Shown: positions 55,501 to 64,000 of the stretch, piece by piece | Position numbering within the stretch: position 1 is the stretch's first letter | How the letters are laid out: each line of letters opens with the position of its first letter | NCBI GenBank assembly: GCA_949775045.1 | Contig: OX459096.1 | Span: forward strand, 44,982,379-45,046,378 | DNA: 64,000 nucleotides | Reading direction: 5' to 3' | Origin: Metridium senile | Lineage: Eukaryota > Cnidaria > Anthozoa > Actiniaria > Metridiidae | Translations under genes and position numbers: made by a program | The notes under the pieces: model-generated | Seen by the model: the letters and a program-made list of their open reading frames with translations, nothing else | What the model was told of the DNA's origin: nothing | The model's database searches: none

Positions 55501-58500
55501 CCGTTCAGTGACTTCGAATGATAGAACTCCAAGGCAAGGTTCCAGTTGCTGCGCATGATAAATTACAGTTTTCCTATATGGGCAGCAACTCGAACCTCGA
55601 CTCGAACCTCCTCACTGATCGGAACTGCGAAAGGCCTATTGGCCACAGCTGTAGTGGTGACCTCATAAATAAATAAATGTTAATCAGGCGAAATTAAAGA
55701 TGTGATAGCCACTGTCGTAAACAGTTTTATCTCTTTTAAGCTTTGTGCCAGCTTTGGTCCTAGTAATTTAGTATTTTGACAAGGCAAAGCCAACCAAGTT
55801 GGTGATTTTGACCCCTAAAAGATACACAATGAGCATCATGCCCTTATCAGATCCAATTCCCAACTTTCATGCCCAGATGTAACACACCCAAGCTAAAAGA
55901 AACTGTGCCAAAGGACGACCAAACAAATGAATTATATATTTACACTTTAATGTCAGTGACTTCTTGTCTGTCTTTCACTTCTCCCTTTTTTCTACATCTT
56001 AAAGTATTTGTATTTTATGTTTTGGAACTCTGACTGCCTGTTTGCTGGGAACTGATTCCTCAATTTCACTAACTGATTCCCAGCCGAAACAGTCATGTTT
56101 CCTGCATGATTTGAATATGTTTTAAGTATTTGTAGAATTTTTGCATTTATTTTGGAAAGTGTTTACTCCAAAATGTATAAAAGTATATATGTGAGCAGAG
56201 CTGTGTGCTAAAATATTAAATGTACAGGTGAATCTCCTCAATTATTAAAGACCCATGATCACTTTCCAGCATGGTTTGCATTGTTTATTTTGTCAGTCTT
56301 ATTACGATAACACAAATAAAACAAAATGCTAAACGATATTGTAAGAGCAGAAATACTCACTCACATCATAAAATATATCAAAATTTCTGAATATGGGATT
56401 TCATGGTCCACGAAATTCAGTCTTTCGCATGGTGCATGCTTTCGAAAGGTTTGAGAATCAGTGGGAAATTGAGTCTGATTCAGGGATGAAGGATCAAAAG
56501 TTTGGAAAAAATTGGGCTTAGGGATCAAAAATTCCAAAATGAACCAGAATCAATAGGTTCAAAATATACCATGTTACGAGCCTGCTAGAAGATTCAGACA
56601 TTAAATAAGTGATTTTACTATATTTTAACAAATTTAAATAAACCAAGTTAGCACAGCAAGACAATTGTAAAAGTGACAAGATATTTACCTTCACCAGTAT
56701 ATGTAAAACACTCTCCATAATCCAAGTCATCTTCATAACCTCCAGACAGAGCAATAGAATAACATCCTTCAGAATTACCATGGATTCCAGCAACTGTGGG
56801 ACTGGAACAAGTCATTATATTTACTCAGTTAGCATTACTATAATAGTCACATATATAAATAATTTATTATGGTAAAATGATAAATGCGTATATTTTATCC
56901 ATTTATTTTATCTAGATACATATTAGCCATTTTGTGTTGATTTTATGTGATCTTTCTTTGTTGTTTAAAATCGTCCAAAAAGCACCCTTTCAAAAGGACC
57001 TCCTACCTTATACTCTACCCGAGTACTCCCCCCAGAATTCTATTCTTCTATTCTGCGTTTCCATTTACGGTGTTCAAATTTATCTAAGAGATAAATATCG
57101 CCGTGGGACCCCCACAGTTGCCCAATACTACATTATCCGGCTGCATATCCAGCTTCGTTGGTCCTTGTGGTGTAGTGGTAATACCTCGGACTAGAAAGCC
57201 GAAACCCCGCAAAGGGCATATATTTTTCTCATGATCTTTATTTCACTTATACACCAAATGCATTTCTACTTATTATTGGACTTGATGTTTGTCAATTAGT
57301 ATGTCAAACAATCAATTCAATTGTGTCAAACATAGGATTGGATAGCCCAACCATTGGCTCATGTGACAAAACAATCAATGACTGGAAAAATGACAGAACA
57401 CAGGGTACCCACTACTCAATATAAAACATGTACACGCAACATACCGATGCACACCTGCTGCAGAACATAATACTCTTGTTTCCCAAGTCGTACCAACTTC
57501 AACCCCTATCAATTAAAGCATATACATTTTAATATAGAAGTTATACATTGGCTAAAAAGTTATTATTCATTTAGTAACTTGGCCTGCATGATCAATATCT
57601 TCAATATTGCCCAGTGGTGTGTGAGTTTAGAGAGTTACATAAAGAGGTAAATACCAACAACAGTCCCCTTTGCAGTTCCGAGCGCAATCATGAAAGGTAG
57701 TCAGGCCTTTACATTGAAGCAAGACAAACGTTGAGCTTGCAAATATAAAGACCTTTTAACACCTTGCCAGACAATTATCCAGGTGCCTCTATCATTGCAA
57801 TCTTAACGTTTGTCTTGCTTCAATGCAAAGGCCCAGCTATCTTTTAAGATGGCGCAGGGTGAAGGGGAATATTACTGGACATGAGATATATACTAAACCA
57901 TGGTTTGCCATTTGTTTTTGTTTTTTTACCTGGTATTGGACCAAAAACATTCTCTCTGTTTCTCTGAACTTTCTTTGGTTTTTCATCTTCTTCATCAATC
58001 TCAAAATCAAGTCCCTGAAAATCACCAGGTTCCTAAAAAATAACATGCAATGTTTCAATTTTCACTGCTAGGAAAATAAATGGAAACTAGTGAGTGAGAT
58101 ATAAGGGACTGCGCAATAATTATCAGGAGGGGGATTGAGAATCTAAACTTATGTCTTGAAAGAGGGGGGCAACGTCTAAAATTAATTAGTGAAGGAGGGG
58201 AACACCAAATTTTAATTTGAAACTGATTATGACGTTGAACCAGGGTCTTATTTGTTGCTGACGAAGATGTCCTCATCAATGCTGGTTAGATTCTCTGGCG
58301 ATGTTGATAAACCCTTTTCTCGTAAGTATTCAGCAGTCTTCTCAATTTGAATGAAGGGGGGGCGGGGGGGGTGCAGTCTAATTTTTTTTATGGTAGGGGG
58401 GCAAGGCGTAATGTTCTTCATTTGTGAGGAGGGGAGTAATTAACTTTTTCGCTCATTTCTCAACCCCCCTCCTGATAATTATTGCGCAGTCCCTAATGGA

Positions 58501-61500
58501 AGATGTAATGTGAAAAATGTTCAGTAAAAAAATGATTTAAACTTTTCAGGTTTCAAATTTCCCCTATTCCATATTTATACTCATTATCTCCCTTACCTCT
58601 CTCTCTTACTCTGACGAAGGGCTAAAGCTTGAAACATCATGATAAAATATTTGATATAATACGTAATCTTGATTTGTTTGATTTTAACTACTAAATATTT
58701 TATGAAAGAAATCAGAGAACTCTGCAGCAGTGCTCTGTAGAGTTTTAGTATCCACCATGCGTGTTCTATCACAAATCCTGCAATCTCATTGGCTACGCTA
58801 GCGGGTACTATTGGATGTTATAATTCAACAACAAATTTTCCTCCACTCTCATTGGTCGAGGGGGGATCACGTGAGGTCATAGTGCCCGCTGCGGAGAGAT
58901 AGAGCCGCTAATCTTGGGCATAATGCTGTGTTAGTTGCCCTTGGAAACTGGATGTTCCTCAAAACTTTATAGTCTGCGTTCTCGACTATTTGTTTTTCTG
59001 AACATCCAGTTTCCGCGGGCAACTATCACAGCATAATGCCCTCGATTCAACTACTCTATTGTTTAAATAGTACCTGCAGTGATGATAAGAAAAGCGCCAG
59101 TTTTGAAAAAAACAAAGAATGGCGTTAGAATTGCGATTTGTAGATGTTTTAGATAGTTCCAACCACAAAACGAACAGCTTTAGAATGCAAGCTTTCCAGT
59201 TGTTCACCTTTTTAGACTGAAGAATAATCTTGATTGAAAACAACAACTACATGTGCTAAATGAGTCCAATTTGCAGATTATAACTGTGCTCAGTTGTTTA
59301 TCTTGAGTTTCTTTCAATCCCTTGTAATTAACTGTTCTCAAGATTAATGCCATAACTCTGAGTTTTGAAATCCTTATTAAAAAAGCAGCCATTTTCTGTT
59401 TTGAATGGGTCTTTTTGAATGAACACTTTGCAAAGCTGCCAGCTATTATCATGTGCCAACACTTGAGCCGCACGTGACCAAAGTCACAAAAATATTTTGT
59501 TTATTTACTAACCTTGTTTTCATTATTTCTCATTTTTAGTTTGACCTACGGGTTGGTGGATACTAAAACAATTAAACCTCTCGCCCTCGTGGGCTACCGG
59601 TCAAATAGCCCACTTGGCCTGCGGCCTCGTGGGCTATTGACTGCTAGTCCATTCGGGCTTCGGGTCTAATTGTTAAATAGAACAATTGGGAATTTTAAGA
59701 GGACTTAAGAAGCGCTGAGAAGCACTCCACTACACATGGTACATGTGGTGAAATTATCCTCACCTAAGACCTGTGATTTACAGATTTTCACTGTCATGAT
59801 TCATGATCACAGAATCAGTGCTATGTGAAAACGTGACAGCTTGTCATAATGGTTGTGTAAAATGAGACGTTAGTATTCTTGTTGCTTGTATATTTGTCAA
59901 ATTTGTAAAAAGGCTTTACTTAACTCAGTGATCCTTGAAATTATGAAAAAATGGCCCGTGATTCGTGATGGGCACCCCCTCTTCCCCACCCTGCTAAGTG
60001 TAAGTTCTGCACTATGATTGGTTAAAAAATGAAGACTCGTCCATGTATCAGGGATATATCAATTCCGCTGCCCCTATTGATGTTGTTGGTGTGTTTGTAC
60101 ATCTAATGCACCTATCAATGTCTTGCCCCAACAGGGGGAGTGCAGGCAAAGTCGGGCTATTGAACATAAACTTTGCCCGTACCTGGGGCTGCTCAATGTT
60201 TTTTGACAATTTCATCACAAAGTTCTGCGTCCACAACAGTAAATATATGAGTAAGTATATGAATTTGATGGCCCCAGGATATCGGGCTATTGACAAAAAG
60301 ATATGGAAAATGTCAATTCCCGACTCCAAAAACAACTAGGGCGAGTGGTACTAGAATGACCGCGAAGTCCTGGGCAAATCGTCTGGGTAGACGAAGCAAA
60401 ATGGCGTCTGTAGTGAACCTTCAGAAAATTCTGATTGTACTGCGAGTAAAAGAGTTTCTTTACTGAAGATGATATTCCTGGGGCTTGTTTACATCAATAA
60501 ACACCAGACGAATGAAATGTGGCACAATTGAAACGATGATTTCTGTGTAGAGGTTCCTTTACGACCTAAACAACGCAACAACTTGGTTAAATTTCGACAA
60601 TATTTTAGGTTTTGTTTGGTGATATTTATCGGTTAATTATTATCCCTTAATTCATTAAGCTCTTTAAGCTGTAAATTTATCTTCGTGATAAGAAAAAAGG
60701 ATCTACAAAACGATAAATATCAACAAACAAAACCCAAAATTTTGTGGAAATTTTACCAACCTTTTGACAAGATGTGACTTTCTTTCCGTCGTACAAGTCG
60801 TACAAAGTGTCACATTGCATTCTTCTAGTGTTCGTCAAGTTAAACAAGCCCCAGGAATATCATCTTCAGTAAAAAACCCGTTTTACTCGCAGTGCAATCA
60901 GAATTTTGTGAAGGTTTGCTACAGACACTATTTTGTTTCGTCTACCCAAACAATTTGCCCAGGCCTTCTCGGTCATTCTAGTACCAGTCCCCAACTCGTT
61001 TTTGGAGTCGGGAATAGCCCCTGGGTATGCCCGCACTCCCCCCATTGGTGCAAGACATTGATAGGTGCATAATCAGCTTGTAGTCTTCTAGTCTTCAGAA
61101 CAGCTTTTATAGTCCTGTGCATGCAGAACAGCTGTCTCCATCAGTGCACTCAACAATTATGGAATTCAATCTCAAACATTGAACATACAATATTTTTCAT
61201 GTTGATTCAGATGCTGATTCTTTGTTGATAAACATATGATATGCACATGGTAGTTGCAAGAAAAGGAAAATCATTTTATACTTGCACAAGATTACAAATT
61301 AAACAAAAATGAACATTATATAAAAAATAAATATATTTTCAAAATTTTGAATAATATAACAGAAAAAAATAATAATTAGATATTCATATTTATTGACTGC
61401 AAGATTTGGTTGGGACCTAGTATATAGCATCACTATCCCTTAACCCACCCCCTCTGGAATTGTAATTATCAGTTCACGCTGTGTCTCCACGTGTGATAAT

Positions 61501-62179
61501 GATGGGCGCACTGAAGCGTGCAGCACCGATCGCACATTTACTATATAATCGTCAAGAAAATGTAGAGCTGATAAATTATAATACAGTAAAATACTCCTTA
61601 AACCTAAACTTTGTTTGAATGATTTGTATTTGTACTTGAAATATTGTAAATACTTCAAACAATACTTGTGTATTTTGATCGATGAGGTATTGTTTTGCGA
61701 TAGTGTAGATAACTTTGCACGTGCAAATTCAAATATTGCAGCGAAATGCATTCGAGTTATCAATGCGATTGCAAACTATATTATAGTGCTTTCTTGTGAG
61801 ATAACACTGCACTAATGAAAGTACCTTTCCCAGTAATCTCCCAGAACGTCGCCTTAATGGTCGGCCTTCATCACTTGATTGATCTTGTGAAGAAACAGCT
61901 AGCTCTTTGCGTGGCTTCTGCACTTCTGTACGTTTACGTTTGACTTGCTTACTTGAAGTTTTCTTCTTTGGAATACTTGGAAAAGGCGAAAATGGCTGTG
62001 GGAGCGAAAGAATTAAAGAAAATACAGGTTAACAGCGTTTATTCTGCATGTACAAACCAGGGGTACAAACACGAAGGTTTTGAATTACGTACCTTGTCAA
62101 ACCCCAGTCCTGCAAGAATACGCTTATTTTCTGCGATGTTTTTCGCTCTTTGCTTCTCATAATCACTCATGAAACTCAT
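52562..62179 (-). CDS. SRA/YDG-domain protein lacking a RING finger (ten exons)
   Basis: SRA (SET and RING-associated) domains bind hemimethylated or methylated DNA by base flipping, as in UHRF1 and plant SUVH/ORTHRUS proteins. Exons from 5' to 3': 62093-62179, 61825-61995, 57930-58032, 57445-57505, 56699-56811, 54694-54731, 54570-54615, 53832-53939, 53170-53294, 52562-52945. All phases fit, giving 411 residues. The N-terminus reads [20 protein letters not shown], then a basic Lys/Arg-rich segment (about 30-86), an acidic segment, the SRA domain (about 114-284), and an Asp/Glu/Ser/Lys-rich tail of 127 residues. SRA landmarks: [32 protein letters not shown] (about 160-166), FTYTG (about 173-177), [23 protein letters not shown] and YNVEKYW. 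The UHRF1 tudor, PHD and RING domains are not seen here. An undetected exon in the 3.8-kb intron 58033-61824 is possible. Confidence 0.88.
53400..53800. repeat. Degenerate CATT/ATCC simple repeat
   Basis: CATTCATC and TTCGTTC phrases in the SRA-gene intron between exons at 53294 and 53832. Confidence 0.8.
53940..54569. other. SRA-gene intron, no element recognised
   Basis: An open stretch on the minus strand at about 54420-54510 was examined and not accepted as an exon. Confidence 0.45.
54741..55070. repeat. 83-bp tandem repeat, four copies
   Basis: Units with CAGATAGTGAGTGAGAAAGC and TAGTGAACTCTAGTCTCCTT begin at about 54741, 54824, 54907 and 54990. The array starts next to the splice acceptor of the SRA exon 54694-54731. 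Confidence 0.92.
55216..55480 (-). mobile_element. tRNA-derived SINE, family 2 (most complete copy)
   Basis: On the minus strand: tRNA-like head GGTGGCATGGTTGGCCTAGT ... GGGTTTGATTCCCAGCTC, with A-box-like TGGCCTAGTGG and B-box-like GGTTTGATTCCC. Then body GGGTTTTTCTCTGGGTTATC and CGGTTTTCCTCCCTC, then a 3' end with a short ATT repeat. It lies in an SRA-gene intron. Confidence 0.78.
55481..56025. other. SRA-gene intron, no element recognised
   Basis: Plain intron sequence between the SINE and the next dispersed repeat; no element ends or coding signal seen. Confidence 0.4.
56026..56125. repeat. Dispersed hairpin repeat, AACTCTGACTGCCTGTTTGC family (copy 1)
   Basis: An imperfect hairpin (GACTGCCTGTTTGCTGGGAA against TTCCCAGCCGAAACAGTC) followed by ATGTTTCCTGCATGATTTGA. 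Copy 2 is at 62538-62640. Confidence 0.75.
56126..56698. other. SRA-gene intron, no element recognised
   Basis: Plain AT-rich intron upstream of the exon at 56699-56811; nothing recognised on either strand. Confidence 0.4.
57050..57220 (+). mobile_element. tRNA-derived SINE, family 1, copy B (B box deleted)
   Basis: Shares GTTTCCATTTACGGTGTTCA, GGGACCCCCACAGTTGCCC and GGTCCTTGTGGTGTAGTGGT with copy A at 16831-17014 in opposite orientation. Relative to copy A about 14 bases covering the B box are missing, so it could not be transcribed by polymerase III. Confidence 0.8.
57714..57833. mobile_element. MITE, TIR GGCCTTTACATTGAAGCAAG
   Basis: 120 bp with inverted ends of about 32 bp (GGCCTTTACATTGAAGCAAG and its counterpart ending GCAAAGGCC). 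No clear target duplication. Confidence 0.82.
58105..58493. mobile_element. TIR element, GGGACTGCGCAATAATTATC, TAA target duplication
   Basis: 389 bp, ends GGGACTGCGCAATAATTATC and perfect complement, TAA on both sides (58102-58104 and 58494-58496). The interior has G- and C-rich runs and no transposase. The 3-bp TAA fits PIF/Harbinger-type insertion. Confidence 0.88.
58494..58815. other. SRA-gene intron, no element recognised
   Basis: Plain intron sequence between two mobile elements; no element ends or coding signal seen. Confidence 0.4.
58816..59068. mobile_element. Dispersed repeat, AATTCAACAACAAATTTTCC family (copy 2)
   Basis: Shares TTATAATTCAACAACAAATT, CTCTCATTGG, GGGCATAATGCTGTG and TTCAACTACTCTATTGTTTA with 22255-22515. 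An inner inverted copy of GAACATCCAGTTTCCGCGGG is also present. Confidence 0.75.
59069..59560. other. SRA-gene intron, no element recognised
   Basis: Minus-strand open frames here have no recognisable likeness to a protein family and no splice context. Confidence 0.4.
59565..59690. repeat. Imperfect palindrome, CCTCGTGGGCTA / GGGTCTAATTGTT
   Basis: AAACAATTAAACCTCTCGCC on the left and CTTCGGGTCTAATTGTT on the right are imperfect complements around repeated CCTCGTGGGCTA. Confidence 0.5.
60107..61069. mobile_element. Fold-back TIR element, TGCACCTATCAATGTCTTGC, TAA target duplication
   Basis: 963 bp. Ends TGCACCTATCAATGTCTTGC and perfect complement; TAA at 60104-60106 and 61070-61072. Most of each half has an inverted counterpart in the other (for example AAGATGATATTCCTGGGGCT and CAGAAAATTCTGATTG). 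No transposase is visible. It lies in the large SRA-gene intron. Confidence 0.88.
61073..61824. other. SRA-gene intron, no element recognised
   Basis: AT-rich intron upstream of the exon at 61825-61995; nothing recognised. Confidence 0.4.
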
Positions 62180-62537
62180 GTTGCTTTTCAAGAAAAAAGG
62201 TATAAGTTTTCAAAAACTTTCTGAGTATTAAAACTTCAACAACTTGCAAGAAGAAGCACATGGAAATCGGAATGCTGTCAAATACTCGGAAATAAGGTAT
62301 TCTGATTGGTTTATTCATACTTGATGTTGATTGGCTCATTTTTAGTTCGGGAAAAACCGGAACTAGATCGGAAAAATATTAGCTAACTTTCGAATTCGAT
62401 ATAGATTTATAGATTCTCGTTATTGATAAAACATATACTTATATGAATCAATAAGTAGCTCAAGGGAAACAATAAGTACTGCTTTGCTTATTTTAAAAAT
62501 CTCTAACAATAATATGTATTTTATCAGTTTATTAATT
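62180..62537. promoter_or_regulatory. 5' flank of the SRA gene (minus strand), promoter presumed
   Basis: Directly upstream of the SRA gene's ATG at 62179. No TATA box or initiator could be placed with confidence. Confidence 0.35.
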
Positions 62538-62640
62538 TGCAACTCTGACTGCCTTTTTGCTGCGAACTGATTCCCCGATTCCTCGAACTGATTCCCCGCC
62601 GAAACGGTCATGTTTCCTGCATGATTCGAATATGTTTGAG
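62538..62640. repeat. Dispersed hairpin repeat, AACTCTGACTGCCTGTTTGC family (copy 2)
   Basis: Shares GAACTGATTCC, CCGCCGAAACGGTCATG-type sequence and TTTCCTGCATGATTCGA with copy 1 at 56026-56125. Confidence 0.75.
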
Positions 62641-62728
62641 TATGGCAGTAGAGAAATATATAGACTAGTTTTGTGTTTACACAAGAGTGAGCTTGGGCTA
62701 CCTGTGGTATTACAAATTGATCTCACTA

Positions 62729-62796
62729 GTGTCATTTATGGGACCAGACTATATAAAACAGTACTGTTTTATATAGTCTGGTCCCATAAATGACAC
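62729..62796. repeat. 68-bp perfect palindrome without spacer
   Basis: Two 34-bp arms starting GTGTCATTTATGGGACCAGA are exact reverse complements and meet at CAGT|ACTG between 62762 and 62763. Confidence 0.95.
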
Positions 62797-62799
62797 AAG

Positions 62800-64000
62800 G
62801 ATTCTGTTGCATATTTATTGATCAAATAATAATAATCAGAATGATGGTTTATTTAGTATCTCACCCATCTATACATCCAAGACTAACTGTCTACGCTTTA
62901 TAAAATATGTACAATAAGGTACAATCAAAAAAGTATTTTGGGAACAAATTTGGAAGACCTTTGATTTTTCGTTAGAAAGCTGAGAAGGGTCTGGGTAAGA
63001 GAATGGGAAGATAAATGCTTTAGTTTCTAACAACCGCTGACAAAGGCACAGCACAGACTCTGGGCGCGAAAGAAGGTCACGTGGTCCCTAAAGTTATCAC
63101 TGTTTGAAAATTGATATCTCAGTTGTCTAGACTGAACTAGACTCATTATCATTGCTTTTGCTATTTCCTTATTTTTCCCAATTTAGTCTCTGTAGTATCT
63201 AGAATTTCACCGTTTGGATCAACAGTATAATTAATGTTTGAAACGGATCACAGAAAAGACATGGAGATTGCAAACGAGTTTAATTAATGTATTAATGTAA
63301 CGAGGTTATTGTATTATTAATATTATTCCGGTCCTTTTGAGTGCGTTGCAAGAGTGCATGCGGAATAATTGTTTTGCTTGTTGTATCTGATTCATGACAT
63401 TTGCGGCATCATGGCGTCATACTAGACCTACTTGTATTCTATAAAATACTTAGTGTACGTTCAGTACTAATCTCAAAAAGGAATAAAAAGATCTGAATAA
63501 TAAACAAAATATTCGTTATTAAAGCATTCCGGTACTTGTAGTAAAATGACGCTATATGTCATTCAAGTAAAGTAAAGTAACCTTATTTAACGTCGGTAAC
63601 TCGTGACAGTCATAGACTGATAAACTTGAGACCGACGTACATTTTTATTACAATATCCTATTCATGACTTGCATGATTGTTTGGCTTGCAGTCCATGTAG
63701 TCCCTTCTATTCTGGGAGTGATTGATATAAGACCATCAGGTTATCGGTGATTGGTCCAGTGTTCTATCATCAGCTTATCACTTTTCTGATTTGATCAATT
63801 ATTCCTTAAATAACGATGTTTAAAACTGTGACAGTCGCTAGATGTGCCATGTGATATACTTGTAATAAACTATAAACCAAGCTATAACATGAGTTAACAT
63901 TCTAATCGCCACAGGGCGATCAGATCATCTTATTCTTCTACTGTTTGAAATGGATTTCAGTGCGATGTGTTATACAGAAGCATCGAGGATCCAACAAAGA
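62800..64000. other. Right flank, no gene recognised
   Basis: I see no exon with family likeness on either strand. A phrase near 63560-63650 (CTTATTTAACGTCGGTAACT) may be a LINE end on the minus strand; support is weak. Confidence 0.4.

Noticed and set aside
61440..61763. Minus-strand open frame of 107 codons in the large SRA-gene intron
   Set aside because: No family likeness, and joining it to the neighbouring SRA exons was not supported by visible splice sites.

Overview
The window is eukaryotic, animal nuclear DNA. Coding sequence is split into short exons (about 40-180 bp) with canonical GT/AG borders. The introns and spacers are AT-rich and full of microsatellites, minisatellites, terminal-inverted-repeat (TIR) elements, SINEs and LINE fragments. 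The gene set (animal integrin alpha, VPS41, class A GPCR, SRA-domain protein) and the style of the repeats point to an early-branching metazoan. I infer a cnidarian, probably an anthozoan; this rests on general resemblance and not on a database match.

Layout. (1) 1-7872, + strand: the 3' half of VPS41 (HOPS tethering subunit), 13 exons ending in a RING-H2. (2) 7873-10482: spacer with a TIR element carrying the start of a transposon-type protein. (3) 10483-41192, + strand: a complete integrin alpha gene. I chained 32 coding exons in frame into a 1014-residue protein: signal peptide, seven-bladed propeller without an inserted I domain, thigh/calf region, furin-type site, transmembrane helix and GFFKR tail. 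A second, separate terminal exon at 41094-41192 encodes a different tail (LNFFKRKR..., 1027 residues). (4) 41193-46407: spacer with tandem repeats and a poly(A)-tailed LINE insertion. (5) 46408-51753, + strand: a four-exon class A GPCR of 610 residues with a very long cytoplasmic tail. (6) 52562-62179, - strand: a ten-exon gene for a 411-residue SRA/YDG protein without a RING, converging on the GPCR gene. (7) 62180-64000: its upstream flank, with a 68-bp perfect palindrome.

The four genes are not an operon and show no evident functional link. They act in late-endosome/lysosome tethering, cell adhesion, cell-surface signalling and (by family) methyl-cytosine recognition.

The introns are unusually informative about mobile DNA. 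I can place target-site duplications for TTAA-type elements (two, each nested in another element), TTA/TAA-type elements (four), TA-type elements (several, one inside a minisatellite that acts as a natural empty site), and 9-bp-TSD elements of two families. Two genes also carry duplicated 3' splice sites whose upstream copy would give a premature stop.
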